Shown piece after piece: positions 1-9,097 of a stretch of DNA of 64,000 nucleotides; the stretch's first letter is position 1; each line of letters begins with the position of its first letter. This DNA comes from Haloarcula marina. GTDB taxonomy: Archaea > Halobacteriota > Halobacteria > Halobacteriales > Haloarculaceae. The DNA is taken from contig NZ_CP100405.1 of assembly GCF_024218775.1 (NCBI RefSeq), positions 62,001 through 126,000 on the forward strand, written 5' to 3'. The translations under genes were made by a program, and so were the position numbers. The notes under the pieces were generated by a model. It searched no databases and had not been told where the DNA came from. It was given only the letters and a program-made list of their open reading frames with translations.

Positions 1-181
1 TTGCCTCTTCCAGCGATTCTTCGACATATGTGTCCGGCGTTACGCCTTCGTCATCCGCTGCTCGTAGAAGAGTGCCGAACGAATCGATGTCATCGTTCCA
101 GTTGGTGAGGTCGTACGTAGCGTTCTCTGTCTTTGCTAAAAGGTGTCTTTCGTTCTCGAGAGTAGACTGGTAGTAACGCAT
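1..181 (-). CDS. Fumarylacetoacetase-family protein, N-terminal part (probable 2-keto-3-deoxy sugar acid dehydratase), cut by window edge
   Basis: Only the first 60 codons are present, starting MRYYQSTLENERHLL; the rest lies before base 1. The N-terminus resembles haloarchaeal members of the fumarylacetoacetate hydrolase family, such as the XacD-type 2-keto-3-deoxy-pentonate dehydratases, which begin MRYY. Those enzymes dehydrate KDX or KDA to 2,5-dioxopentanoate in oxidative pentose breakdown. The divergent neighbour is an aldehyde dehydrogenase of the kind that takes the next step, which supports the guess. A CTTTTATA box on this strand at 204-211 lies 23-30 bases before the ATG, suggesting a leaderless transcript. 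The catalytic domain is not visible, so the function is inferred. Confidence 0.6.
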   Translation of the reverse strand, partial: MRYYQSTLENERHLLAKTENATYDLTNWNDDIDSFGTLLRAADDEGVTPDTYVEESLEEA

Positions 182-203
182 AGTACTCCCTCTATCACAG
201 CCA

Positions 204-211
204 TATAAAAG
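204..211 (-). promoter_or_regulatory. TATA box for the gene ending at the window edge
   Basis: CTTTTATA on the minus strand, 23-30 bases upstream of the ATG at 181, at the normal distance for a haloarchaeal leaderless promoter. Confidence 0.5.
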
Positions 212-424
212 CGCTTCCCGAAAGTATTTAATAAAACCTTAGATTTCTGCTTGGTTACCCAATTTTGTGTCGTGTAATCACATTGTCGCTCCTTCACACT
301 CTGGGGAGAGTTGCGTTCTCACTAAAGTACTCTCCAATCCGAAATGCCATCTCCGTCAGTTCGAGGCGAGTGTCTACAACAATGCCAAACGATTATACCA
401 GTCGGAAGAGAACATTTAAATTGT

Positions 425-1870
425 ATGGAATATCTAAATCTTATCGGTGGCGAGTGGGTCGCCTCCGGCAGTGGAAACACGACGGCAACGCGAAATCCGG
501 CCGACAACCGCGAAACGCTGGGTACCGTGCAGGAATCGACGAGCGAAGATGCAATCCAAGCGGTTGAAGCTGCCGTTGCTGCCCAGCAAGACTGGCGAGC
601 GACGCCTGGCCCTTCCCGAGGGGCTGTCCTGCGTGAAGTGGCGCAGTTGCTTGAAGCGCGAAAACCGGACCTCACGGAGACGCTCGTACGTGAAGAAGGG
701 AAGACGAGGGCCGAAGCTGCCGGTGAAGTCCAACGTGCCATAGATATTTTCTACTACTACGCCTCGAAGGCCGCCGATCTCAATGGCGAAGTCAAGGCGA
801 GCAGTAGCCGAGATGCGACGCTGAGGACTAAAGTGGAACCTCTCGGCGTCGTGACGGCGATCACACCGTGGAACTATCCGATCGCAATTCCAGCATGGAA
901 AGTCGCCCCAGCACTCGCGGCCGGTAACGTGGTCGTCCTCAAACCTGCATCGATGGCTGGTGCGATCGCCCACGACTTTGCCCGCTGTCTCGACGATGCA
1001 GGGGTCCCAGATGGCGTCTTCAACGTTGTTACCGGGTCCGGAAGCACTGTCGGTGACGCACTTGTGACCGACAAGCGTGTCGACGCCGTGTCTTTTACCG
1101 GAAGCGAACACGTCGGCAATATTGTCTATCAGAACGCCGCACCGGATCAGAAACGCGTGCAATTGGAGATGGGGGGCAAGAATCCAACGGTTATCTCTGA
1201 CAGTGCAGATATCGACGAAGCGGCCACCATTGTCGGCACCGGCGCCTTCGGGACGACCGGCCAATCGTGTACTGCTTGTTCACGCGCAATCGTCCATGAA
1301 GATGTCTTCGACGAATTCGTCGCTACGATAACCAACTATGCCGAAACGCTTGCCGTCGGTCCCGGTGTAGACGACCCAGATATGGGTCCTCAGGCCAGTG
1401 AAACCGAACTGGAGAGTACCTTGAACTACATCGAGATAGGGAAAAGAGAGGGGGCGACTCTCGAAACAGGCGGTGAGCGGCTTACAGAGGGCGATTACGC
1501 AGAGGGGTACTTCGTCGAACCGACCGTCTTCTCGGATGTCGAACCGGATATGCGCATCGCACAGGAAGAGATATTCGGCCCGGTTCTCGCCGTGATTCCT
1601 GTCGCCGATTTCGACGAAGCACTCGACGTCGCCAACGGTGTCGAACAGGGACTTTCGGCCAGCGTGGTCACAGACGACCTGACCGAAGCCCATCGATTCG
1701 TCGACGAGATCGAAGCTGGTGTCGCCAAAGTCAACGAGAAAACGACTGGGCTCGAACTGCACGTGCCCTTCGGCGGCATGAAAGCGTCCTCCAGCGAGAC
1801 CTACCGCGAGCAGGGTGACGCCGGCCTCAACTTCTACACCATCACCAAGACCGTCTACCTGAACTACTGA
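425..1870 (+). CDS. Aldehyde dehydrogenase, probable 2,5-dioxovalerate (alpha-ketoglutarate semialdehyde) dehydrogenase
   Basis: This 481-residue NAD(P)-dependent aldehyde dehydrogenase is full length. It shows the N-terminal IGGEWV, PWNYPIAIPAWK in the cofactor fold, the general base Glu248 in LEMGGKN, the nucleophile Cys282 in GQSCTACSR, and the C-terminal PFGGMKASS. The start at 425 begins at the conserved MEYLNLIGGEW; the longer frame adds 27 residues without family similarity. The divergent dehydratase-like neighbour and the sugar genes around it suggest oxidation of 2,5-dioxopentanoate to 2-oxoglutarate (XacF-like), but other aldehydes cannot be excluded. A broken second copy lies at 22527-23575 and shares nearly identical 3' sequence. 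Confidence 0.85.
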   Translation: MEYLNLIGGEWVASGSGNTTATRNPADNRETLGTVQESTSEDAIQAVEAAVAAQQDWRATPGPSRGAVLREVAQLLEARKPDLTETLVREEGKTRAEAAGEVQRAIDIFYYYASKAADLNGEVKASSSRDATLRTKVEPLGVVTAITPWNYPIAIPAWKVAPALAAGNVVVLKPASMAGAIAHDFARCLDDAGVPDGVFNVVTGSGSTVGDALVTDKRVDAVSFTGSEHVGNIVYQNAAPDQKRVQLEMGGKNPTVISDSADIDEAATIVGTGAFGTTGQSCTACSRAIVHEDVFDEFVATITNYAETLAVGPGVDDPDMGPQASETELESTLNYIEIGKREGATLETGGERLTEGDYAEGYFVEPTVFSDVEPDMRIAQEEIFGPVLAVIPVADFDEALDVANGVEQGLSASVVTDDLTEAHRFVDEIEAGVAKVNEKTTGLELHVPFGGMKASSSETYREQGDAGLNFYTITKTVYLNY

Positions 1871-2576
1871 TAGGAGCGTTGTTGATAACAGGACTCCACT
1901 GTCAAGTCTGGTTGGTGCACTACAGTGTGGGTCCCCAATCCCGGCATTCTATCCCGAAATAGTGAATTTGAATTCATTAATTCGGAAAAAGTCTCTGCCT
2001 GATATCCCCCAATTCGGCCGTTTCGGACACATATATCATAAGTACACTTGTTATTCCCCTAATTCACCATATCTGAAGTGGTTTCCAGCCAATCAGGTTA
2101 TAGCGCCCGTAATATTGAAGGAATCCGTCAGGAATATTCATTATTACCGATGCGCGTAGGAACACATATTCGGGTTGTTGGGCAGAGAACTGCTCTACGT
2201 GGAGGATCACAAAATAGTATGCGAAACACATCGATTCTACAATGGCATAAAGACTCCAAAAGTATCGAAATAGAATAGTTAGTTGTCCGTATTAGGAGTG
2301 ATTCGTATGCTGTAGATATATTCGCGAGCGTAACAGGTATTTTTATATACTATGGTACTCCAGTTATGGATGCTCTCACTGCACCAGAGAGCACAAGATT
2401 CCACTTGCCCGTAACAATGCCGTGGACGACAACGGACGCGACTGGCGCACCACTCTCGCCTCACCGAGATCGTCTGTCCGAAAATAGCCACCTGCGTCTT
2501 CTCCACTGCATTTTGTAACTGGCAACGCCCAGAAGTTCTCACAGTACGAGTGTCACTGTAGACACACGGTCCTTGC
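1871..2576. other. AT-rich 0.7-kb intergenic stretch with no supported gene
   Basis: Base composition falls well below that of the flanking genes. Short open frames exist on both strands, but none reads like a known protein or has haloarchaeal codon use. A TTTTTATATAC box near 2339-2349 has no evident gene behind it. It may be a decayed gene or an insertion scar. Confidence 0.5.
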
Positions 2577-3512
2577 TTAGAACAGGTCGAGTCGTCTCAA
2601 AGTTTCTGCGAGTTGTTTTTCTCCGGTTGCATCCATCCGCCGTAGCGGGGTCCGCATCGGTCCCGGTCGGAACGTTGTCTCTGGGTGCAGATCAAGTGCG
2701 GACTTCACGCCACCGAGGTATGGTCCCGTATCAAGTGCCGCCCACACGTCGAAGACAACGCTCTGTAGCTCACGTGCCCGCTCATCGTTCTCGTTCATAT
2801 AGGCTTCGTACAGTTCGACCGCCATTTCGGGGAACACGTTTGAGACAGCGCTGACGAGACCGGTACAGCCGATCTCTAATTCCGCAATGAGCAACACGTC
2901 GAGCCCTGCGAGATAGGTTAGATCCGGGTTGCGGTCGATTGCCTGTCCGAGCCACCCAACGTCGCCGCTGGAATCTTTCACGCCGACAATTCCCTCGATG
3001 GAAGCGAGTCGATCTAAGGTATCGAGTTCGAGTTTATTCCCCATCCGTGCTGGAAAGTGATAGATGTACACCGGAATAGACACCGCGTCGGTGACTCTGA
3101 CGTAGTGGTCGACGATCGCTTCGCTGCCTATTGGATAATAGTACGGGATACCCACGACGACGGCGTCGGCGCCGTTTTCCTCCGCATCAAGCGCGTATGA
3201 GATGGTGTTACGCGTACTTGGTGCGCTCACACCCGCGATGACCGGCACTTCGTTACCGACTTCCTCAACGACTGCCTGGATGACGTTCGCGCGTTCTTCT
3301 GGTTTGAGCATCGGAAACTCCCCGTTCGTTCCCAGTGGAAACACGCCGTGGACCCCCCTGTCTACGACAAACCGCGCATGAGCAGCCGTGGCCTCGTAAT
3401 TGATCTGTTCGTCCTCGTAAAACGCGGTGATAATCGGTGGAATGACACCCGATAACAGGTCCTGTTCGTCACAGCTGGTCTGGCTCGACGTCGTCAATGG
3501 AGGTGTTTTCAA
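2577..3512 (-). CDS. Dihydrodipicolinate synthase/N-acetylneuraminate lyase family protein (sugar-acid aldolase or dehydratase)
   Basis: A 311-residue class I TIM-barrel lyase. Visible family features are GTNGE at 61-65 (the GTTGE-like carboxylate-binding loop), Tyr151 in IYHFP and the Schiff-base Lys179 in GVKDSSG. Family members cleave or dehydrate 2-keto-3-deoxy sugar acids, or make dihydrodipicolinate. The sugar-catabolic setting, away from any lysine genes, favours a keto-deoxy sugar acid substrate. The only upstream start that keeps the full domain is a TTG at 3512; the first internal ATG would remove the active-site loop. The first 20 residues are extra compared with typical members and may not be translated. 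Confidence 0.8.
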   Translation of the reverse strand: MKTPPLTTSSQTSCDEQDLLSGVIPPIITAFYEDEQINYEATAAHARFVVDRGVHGVFPLGTNGEFPMLKPEERANVIQAVVEEVGNEVPVIAGVSAPSTRNTISYALDAEENGADAVVVGIPYYYPIGSEAIVDHYVRVTDAVSIPVYIYHFPARMGNKLELDTLDRLASIEGIVGVKDSSGDVGWLGQAIDRNPDLTYLAGLDVLLIAELEIGCTGLVSAVSNVFPEMAVELYEAYMNENDERARELQSVVFDVWAALDTGPYLGGVKSALDLHPETTFRPGPMRTPLRRMDATGEKQLAETLRRLDLF

Positions 3513-3670
3513 ACCAGCCTGATGATTGTTTCGATGAAACCAGATTTCGCCGACGATTTATTGACGAGAACTAGCAAATGCTCTCGGGAGGGAGTTTCGG
3601 AGTGTCTTAGCCGTCGGTCCGATTGAGAGAGCAGTCGCTCACACCCCGCAGGCGCGAGCAGTTAGTCCGG

Positions 3671-3778
3671 CTAATCTGACTCGTGTGAAGCGACGTAACC
3701 GCATCCCTCACAGATTTGGCTGTGAACAGACTGCGGAATGGTCGTCCCACATCGTGGACAGTCGAATGCAAGTTTCAT
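3671..3778 (-). CDS. Very small zinc-ribbon protein (35 aa)
   Basis: The short protein MKLAFDCPRCGTTIPQ... carries two CxxC pairs, CPRC and CEGC, 18 residues apart, forming a rubredoxin-like zinc ribbon, with an acidic tail. Such 35-60 residue zinc-finger proteins are common in haloarchaea and mostly uncharacterised. The ATG at 3778 is preferred; the longer frame upstream to 3925 has no recognisable sequence. It lies downstream of the Gfo/Idh/MocA gene in the same direction but is separated by about 130 bases. Confidence 0.55.
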   Translation of the reverse strand: MKLAFDCPRCGTTIPQSVHSQICEGCGYVASHESD

Positions 3779-3909
3779 CCTACGGTTGAGACGATATCTT
3801 TGCAGGATAAATAAGTTGCATATTCGGCACCGTTCGGTCCGTGTGTTGTAGGATAGTGAACAGAACTGGGATCGAATTACCGGCCGATTAAATGAGTCGG
3901 AAAGATTCC

Positions 3910-5019
3910 CTAGAGTGTGATCCACTCACCACCTTCCGCGCTGCGTTCGACAGCGTCGAGGATCCGCTGAACGGCGAGACCGTCCTGAAAGTCAGGGTGG
4001 TATTCATCACCGTTGTCAACCGCTCTGAGGAACTCGTAGTTTTCATGGATGAACGTATGTTCCCATCCAATGACGTGGCCGGGTGGCCACCAGTGACTGA
4101 TATACGGGTCGTCAGGATCCGTCATTAGGATGGTCTCAAAACCACGGTTGTCGTCAAGGTTTACGTCGAGTTCATTGAGGCGCTCAAGGGAGAAGCGCAG
4201 ACTTCCCTCAGAGCCGTATATCGCTATCGAATGGTCGTTCTTGTGCCCGCCTGTGACTCGTGAGGCTTCGAAGGTCCCAACCGCACCACTTTCGAACTCC
4301 ACCTGTGCGGTGTAGGCGTCGTCGACGGTAACTGCCCGAGTCTCGTCCGTGTCGGGGACCGGCCGTTCGTCGACGAAAGTCTGTAGCTGGCCGCTGATGC
4401 GATCGAACTCGCCGACGTGATCACCGACGAGGAAGCGCGTCAGGTCGAACGTGTGCGCACCCAAATCTCCGAGCGCGCCGCTTCCGGCCATCTCCTCGTC
4501 GTTGCGCCAGCTCCACGGAGCCTCGGAATCGGCGAGCCAATCCTGCAAGTAGCGGCCGCGTACCTGTCGGATTTCCCCGAGTTCGCCAGCTTCGATCAGC
4601 GCCCGGGCGTGCTGAATCGCCGGAATATAGCGGTAGTTGAATGCTGTCGCAGCGGTCGCATCGCTCTCCACTGCTGCTTTAGCCATCGCTTCGGCACCCT
4701 CGAGCGTCGGTGCGAGCGGCTTCTCACACAGCACCGGGATGTCACGCTCGAGCGCTGCGATTGACGGCTCCGGGTGGACGGAGTTCGGCGTCAGGTTGTA
4801 CAAGATATCGACGTCGTCGAGTATCTCCCGCCAATCAGTCGCCGTATTCTCGAACCCGAGTCGAGCGGCCGCCTCTTCGAGGGCATCTTCGGTTCGCCCG
4901 ACGATGACGTGGCGGTTCGTCTCCGGAGCATCCGGGAAGAACATCGGGAGCTTGTTCAACGCGTTCCCGTGAGCTTTACTCATAAACTGATATCCGATGA
5001 ATCCAATGTTGTATGTCAT
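3910..5019 (-). CDS. Gfo/Idh/MocA family NAD(P)-dependent oxidoreductase
   Basis: A 369-residue two-domain dehydrogenase. The N-terminal Rossmann fold starts NIGFIGYQFMSKAH, where Q and F replace part of the usual GxGxxG. The EKP signature is at 99-101 (CEKPLAP), and the C-terminal alpha/beta domain holds GDLGAHTFDL with the usual catalytic Asp-His pair. Members oxidise or reduce sugars, inositols and amino sugars. It is last in a co-directional run: EamA, Gfo, ThuA, TIM-barrel isomerase, this gene. The 54-base gap to the isomerase suggests cotranscription. Inositol- or keto-sugar catabolism is plausible; the substrate cannot be read from sequence. Confidence 0.82.
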   Translation of the reverse strand: MTYNIGFIGYQFMSKAHGNALNKLPMFFPDAPETNRHVIVGRTEDALEEAAARLGFENTATDWREILDDVDILYNLTPNSVHPEPSIAALERDIPVLCEKPLAPTLEGAEAMAKAAVESDATAATAFNYRYIPAIQHARALIEAGELGEIRQVRGRYLQDWLADSEAPWSWRNDEEMAGSGALGDLGAHTFDLTRFLVGDHVGEFDRISGQLQTFVDERPVPDTDETRAVTVDDAYTAQVEFESGAVGTFEASRVTGGHKNDHSIAIYGSEGSLRFSLERLNELDVNLDDNRGFETILMTDPDDPYISHWWPPGHVIGWEHTFIHENYEFLRAVDNGDEYHPDFQDGLAVQRILDAVERSAEGGEWITL

Positions 5020-5073
5020 ATTGTTTTTCTGAGTGTATCTGCTGACAGTGCGGAACGACCGGCGAGCACTGCG

Positions 5074-6042
5074 CTAGACCCAGTGAGCCTCACCGGGGGT
5101 CGTTTCGAAGATAGCGCGGTCTAGCAGGTCGACAGCTTTCTCCAGTCCTTCACGGCCGCTGGTCAGGGAGTCTTCGTGTTCGATTGAGAGAGCACCGTCG
5201 TAGCCAATCATCCGAAGCGTACTTACGATGTCTTTCCAGTGTTTCTCTCCGTGGCCGTAACCGACCGAGCGGAACAGCCACGAGCGATTCTGCTCGTCGG
5301 TGTAGGGGGCTGTGTCGAGATATCCCTTTGTCCGCGCGTTGCTCTCGTAGAGTCCGGTGTCTTTCGCGTGGAAGTGGTGGATCGCATCCTCTGCACCGAG
5401 CAGGCGAAGCGCTTCGGTAATCTCGATACCCTGCCAGTACAGATGAGAGGGGTCGAAGTTCGCCCCGATCCGCTCGCCTCCTGCTTCCCGTAGCCGCAGC
5501 ATACTGTGCGGTTCGTAGACGAGCATGTTCGGGTGCATCTCGATAGCCACGTCGACACCGTGTCCCTCGGCAAACTCCCCGATTTCGGACCAATACGGAA
5601 TTGCCACGTCCTCCCACTGGTACTCAAGCGCGTCACCGTGTTCGTTGGGCCACGGGGCAGTGATCCAATTCGGCGTCTCGTCGCCCGGTGCACCACCAGG
5701 CAGGCCCGAGAACGTCGTCACCGTGTTCACGTCGAGCTGGCTCGCCAACCGAATCGCATCACGGAGCTCCTCGTCGGCGCGAGCAGCGCGTTCCTCGTCA
5801 GGGTGGAGCGGGTTGTTGTGGGTCGCCAAGGCACTGACGTCCATGCCGTACTCCTCGAGCAAAGCGTGGAGATCATTCTGTGCCTCATCGTCGTCGAGAT
5901 AGTCCTCGGTCGCGAGGTGGTCGTCACCGACGAACCCCCCACAGCCGAGTTCGACTGCACCGACCCCGATATCGTCGAGATAGTCGAGTGCGTCTTCTAG
6001 TGGTTCGCCACCGAGCACGACGGTGAGTACGCCAACTTGCAT
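5074..6042 (-). CDS. Sugar phosphate isomerase/epimerase family TIM-barrel protein
   Basis: A 322-residue protein of the xylose-isomerase-like TIM-barrel (AP endonuclease 2) superfamily. Metal-ligand positions are visible in VELGCGG near the start, IEMHPNM in the middle, NFDPSHLYWQG, FHAKD and SIEHED near the end. Members isomerise or epimerise sugars and are often encoded beside Gfo/Idh/MocA dehydrogenases, as here, where a dehydrogenase makes a keto sugar for the isomerase. The start MQVGVLTVVLGG is the usual beginning of strand 1. The exact substrate is unknown. Confidence 0.82.
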   Translation of the reverse strand: MQVGVLTVVLGGEPLEDALDYLDDIGVGAVELGCGGFVGDDHLATEDYLDDDEAQNDLHALLEEYGMDVSALATHNNPLHPDEERAARADEELRDAIRLASQLDVNTVTTFSGLPGGAPGDETPNWITAPWPNEHGDALEYQWEDVAIPYWSEIGEFAEGHGVDVAIEMHPNMLVYEPHSMLRLREAGGERIGANFDPSHLYWQGIEITEALRLLGAEDAIHHFHAKDTGLYESNARTKGYLDTAPYTDEQNRSWLFRSVGYGHGEKHWKDIVSTLRMIGYDGALSIEHEDSLTSGREGLEKAVDLLDRAIFETTPGEAHWV

Positions 6043-6174
6043 AACGTAGGTTACTGCTCTCTAAAATGATAATAAATTTTCGGTCAAAATACCTATCGAC
6101 TGCCGACAGATTCAACTCCCCAGCTGGGCGAAGCACGGCTAACAGCGGTATCGGTCCAAGGTGGGCCGTGTTCT

Positions 6175-6840
6175 TCAGTCGTCACGAGCAGCCCATCGGG
6201 TCCCTTCCCGGACGAGCCTCTGGACGCCCTCGTGGGTCAGTGACGGAGTACCGTGACCGAGCGAGCTGTAGAAGACGCGTCCGTCACCGTACTCTTTGAC
6301 CCATACAACAGGCATATCGGCGTGTTCGGGATGATCCATCCGCGCCAACACGCGCACGTCGTCGTCGGCCTCGACCACGTAGGGTTCGTCCCACACTGTG
6401 AGATCGTCCATCGCTGCAGTGACCGGGTGGTGGTGGTCGATCACGTGGATGTCAAGCGCAGCCTGCTCCGGATGAGTGATGAAGTGGCCGCCGATCAGTT
6501 CGCGAAGCTCCGGGAAGGGCTCGTCGTGGAAGTCGATCACGTCCTCCGGGTCGTCAGCCTCCGTGCTGGTGAGGTCAGAGGCACAGTGAATACCCACGTA
6601 TCCCCCACCATCGGCGACGAACGAGGTGAGCCCCTCCAGCTGCGCCTCGGTCAACGAACTGTCCGTGAGGTAGTCGAGCACTGCATCGTACCCCGACAGA
6701 TCGACGAGGTCGTGCTTGTCGGTTGTGAGTGTCACGTCGATACGGTCGTCGAACGCAGCAGCGATCTCCGGACCTCGGTCCTCGAATCGATGGAACGGGA
6801 AGCGGTTGCCGCCGATCACGAGTACTGATCGTGGTGCCAT
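6175..6840 (-). CDS. ThuA-domain protein
   Basis: A 221-residue protein spanning the whole ThuA (trehalose-utilisation, glutamine-amidotransferase-like) domain. It shows LVIGGNRFPFHRF at the N-terminus, GGGYVGIHCASD in the middle, GGHFITHP and the closing GDGRVFYSSLGHG. ThuA proteins accompany Gfo/Idh/MocA dehydrogenases in disaccharide or sugar-derivative pathways and may act on keto-glycosides; the reaction is not settled for this group. It is flanked by two such dehydrogenases and an isomerase in one direction, which supports a role in the same sugar-oxidation route. Confidence 0.8.
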   Translation of the reverse strand: MAPRSVLVIGGNRFPFHRFEDRGPEIAAAFDDRIDVTLTTDKHDLVDLSGYDAVLDYLTDSSLTEAQLEGLTSFVADGGGYVGIHCASDLTSTEADDPEDVIDFHDEPFPELRELIGGHFITHPEQAALDIHVIDHHHPVTAAMDDLTVWDEPYVVEADDDVRVLARMDHPEHADMPVVWVKEYGDGRVFYSSLGHGTPSLTHEGVQRLVREGTRWAARDD

Positions 6841-6894
6841 ACCACTCTTGTCTTGGAGGGACGATAAGAAGGTTCGGGTCGTTACTGTGGATTC

Positions 6895-7986
6895 TTATCG
6901 GTCCGGAAACGCTGGAGGGAGCGGTGTTGGGCGTCGGCAGTCTGACTCGATCGGTACGTGTTCACCAGCCGCGGACGCGGTGCGAATACCCGAGAGTACC
7001 GTCAATACGTGATAGGCGAGGCCGGCGTTTGTCCGGTGGTCCCAGTCGCCTCTGATAGCGTAGGCGAGGTCGGCGACACCGGCACCGCGGCCCGCAGTGT
7101 ACTCGTGGGTGAGTTCGACAGTCTCAAACTGGTCGCTGTCGCGGTCCCGGACGCGAACGGGCCCCTCGAAGTGGTTCGGATCCGGCAGTTGGAGGGTCCC
7201 TTCCGTTCCGTAAATCTCGAAGGCGGGAGACGGTAGGGATGAACCGCCGTGCGTGTCGAAGCTCAGCAATAGGTTCGCGATCGCACCGTTCTCGAACTCG
7301 ACGATTCCGGCTTCGTGTGTCGGAACATCCACGTTGAGCGTCTCACCGTTACGTGGCTCGCTCGTGATCGTCCGCTCCGAGAACGTCTGTTTGACCGAGC
7401 CGGTAACGCGGGATGCCGGGCCAAGCAACGAGACGAGCGCAGTAACGTAGTACGGGCCCATGTCGAACAATGGTCCACCTCCTTCATCGTAGTAAAGATC
7501 AGGGTTTGGGTGCCAACTCTCGTGGCCACCGGATGTCCAGATGGCGGTCGCGCCGATCGGCTCGCCGATTCGCCCAGAGTCGATAACCGACCGGCATGTC
7601 TGCAGTCCAGCACCGAGGAATGTATCCGGTGCTGAGCCGACCAGCAGGTCGGACTCGTCGGCCATGGCGAGGATTTCCTCGGCGTCCTCGACAGTCGCTG
7701 CGAGGGGTTTTTCGACGTAGACGTGTTTGCCAGCGTCGAGGAGTTGCTGGCAAGTCTGTGCGTGGACTGCTGGTGGTGTGAGGTTGACGGCAGCGTCGAT
7801 GTCAGATTCGAGGAATCCGTCGACATCGTAAGCCGTGATGTTGTACTCGTCAGCCTTGGCCTCGGCCAGTGCCTGATCGAGGTCCGCGCAAGCCGTTATC
7901 TCGAAGCAGTCGAACTGGTCGTTCGAGGAAAAATACGCGTCGCTGATCGTACCACAGCCGAGGATACCGACCGCAATTGGTTCCAT
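6895..7986 (-). CDS. Gfo/Idh/MocA family oxidoreductase
   Basis: A 363-residue dehydrogenase. The Rossmann motif GILGCGTISDAYF lies at residues 6-18, the signature VEKPLA about residue 93, and the C-terminal domain contains DMGPYYVTALVSLLGP. The ATG at 7986 is chosen because the longer frame would use a TTG and adds only three residues. The gene is 54 bases before thuA and 50 bases after the EamA transporter gene, as expected for one operon. It probably oxidises a sugar or sugar derivative, perhaps one imported by the EamA protein. It is only distantly similar to the other three Gfo-family proteins in the window. Confidence 0.82.
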   Translation of the reverse strand: MEPIAVGILGCGTISDAYFSSNDQFDCFEITACADLDQALAEAKADEYNITAYDVDGFLESDIDAAVNLTPPAVHAQTCQQLLDAGKHVYVEKPLAATVEDAEEILAMADESDLLVGSAPDTFLGAGLQTCRSVIDSGRIGEPIGATAIWTSGGHESWHPNPDLYYDEGGGPLFDMGPYYVTALVSLLGPASRVTGSVKQTFSERTITSEPRNGETLNVDVPTHEAGIVEFENGAIANLLLSFDTHGGSSLPSPAFEIYGTEGTLQLPDPNHFEGPVRVRDRDSDQFETVELTHEYTAGRGAGVADLAYAIRGDWDHRTNAGLAYHVLTVLSGIRTASAAGEHVPIESDCRRPTPLPPAFPDR

Positions 7987-8037
7987 ACTATTCAATCGTT
8001 GTACCCCCGTTTATTTGTGTCCCCTGACGCGTCGGTC

Positions 8038-8937
8038 TTACGAAATCGAGACGAGCATCGCGCCGACGACGATTGTGACGGCCGCTGCGATCAGTCGTGG
8101 CGTGATCCGTTCGAGATGACGGGGGAGAAACACAGCTGAGAGGACCAAGACGAACAGCGGGCCGGACTGGAGCAAGGGCATGACAATTGAAACGGGTGCC
8201 ACCGCCAGCGCGGCGAAGTAGAGTCCGACCCCAGCGGTGTTCGCCAGTCCCGCACCGACGTGGTAGACCAGACCGGGCTGGTGGAGGACAGCGGTCACCC
8301 GTTCGTTGCTCACGAGCCACCGATAGGTAGCGAAACCGACGAGACCTGCCACAGCCTTCACTCCAAACCCCGTGAGAACAGACGTTCCCTCGTTGTACCC
8401 ATAGTTTACGAAGATGGGTTCGAGTGCGATGAAGATGGCCGCTAAAAGGGGGAGCGAAAGGGCAACACCTGCGTCCCGGACTGAGAGAATAGATTCGTCG
8501 TTGGCGGACGTCTCCCACGAGAGGACAGCCACGCCGACGACGACGAGGATAATGCCGGAAAAGTGTCTCGCCGAGACTGATTCGTCCAAGACGATGACAG
8601 CAAGCACTGTCGCGAAGAGGACATTCGCGGCCACAATCGGCGAGGTTCGACTCGCGCCGATCTTCTGAATGCTCTGAAACTCGAGGACACGGGCCAGCAG
8701 CGAACCGACGATTCCTGCGGCGACGAATGAAAAAACAGACACTGTCGTGACCCGCACCGGAGTAAGGGCGAGTCCGAGCGGTAGCACGACCACGACGTTA
8801 CAAACCAGCGAGACCAGCATCACGTCCGATACTGACCCGTCGGTCGTCCCGACGCGAACGAACAGATACTGTGACGCGAACGCTATGGCGGCCGCTGTCG
8901 CCAGCCCCGCGCCGAGGAACGACCCCCACTCAATCAT
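8038..8937 (-). CDS. EamA/DMT-family transporter
   Basis: A 299-residue integral membrane protein with about ten hydrophobic segments in two homologous halves, the drug/metabolite transporter (EamA) layout. The second half contains TGFGVKAVAGLVGFATYRW and the PLLQSGPLFVLVLSAVF segment typical of the last helices. EamA carriers export or import small metabolites. It is the first gene of a minus-strand run into dehydrogenases, ThuA and an isomerase, so it may move the sugar or product handled by them. Substrate and direction cannot be told. Confidence 0.75.
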   Translation of the reverse strand: MIEWGSFLGAGLATAAAIAFASQYLFVRVGTTDGSVSDVMLVSLVCNVVVVLPLGLALTPVRVTTVSVFSFVAAGIVGSLLARVLEFQSIQKIGASRTSPIVAANVLFATVLAVIVLDESVSARHFSGIILVVVGVAVLSWETSANDESILSVRDAGVALSLPLLAAIFIALEPIFVNYGYNEGTSVLTGFGVKAVAGLVGFATYRWLVSNERVTAVLHQPGLVYHVGAGLANTAGVGLYFAALAVAPVSIVMPLLQSGPLFVLVLSAVFLPRHLERITPRLIAAAVTIVVGAMLVSIS

Positions 8938-9097
8938 TAACCATCTCTGCTCGAACTGAGGTGAAAATCTCTCCGGTTCTCAGCAGTGTCACAGGGACAC
9001 ATCTCCTAGCGAAGATTCGCGCCACGTGGACTGACTCAGATACGTCACATCACAACACTTTTTACACTCTTTTGAGATTATTATTTGGGACATTCAC

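Noticed and set aside
1962-2542. Small genes in the AT-rich spacer after the aldehyde dehydrogenase
   Set aside because: Frames are short, lack family similarity and have codon use unlike the neighbours.
3892-4128. Plus-strand protein at the end of the Gfo/Idh/MocA gene
   Set aside because: It is the complement of a well-supported dehydrogenase gene.
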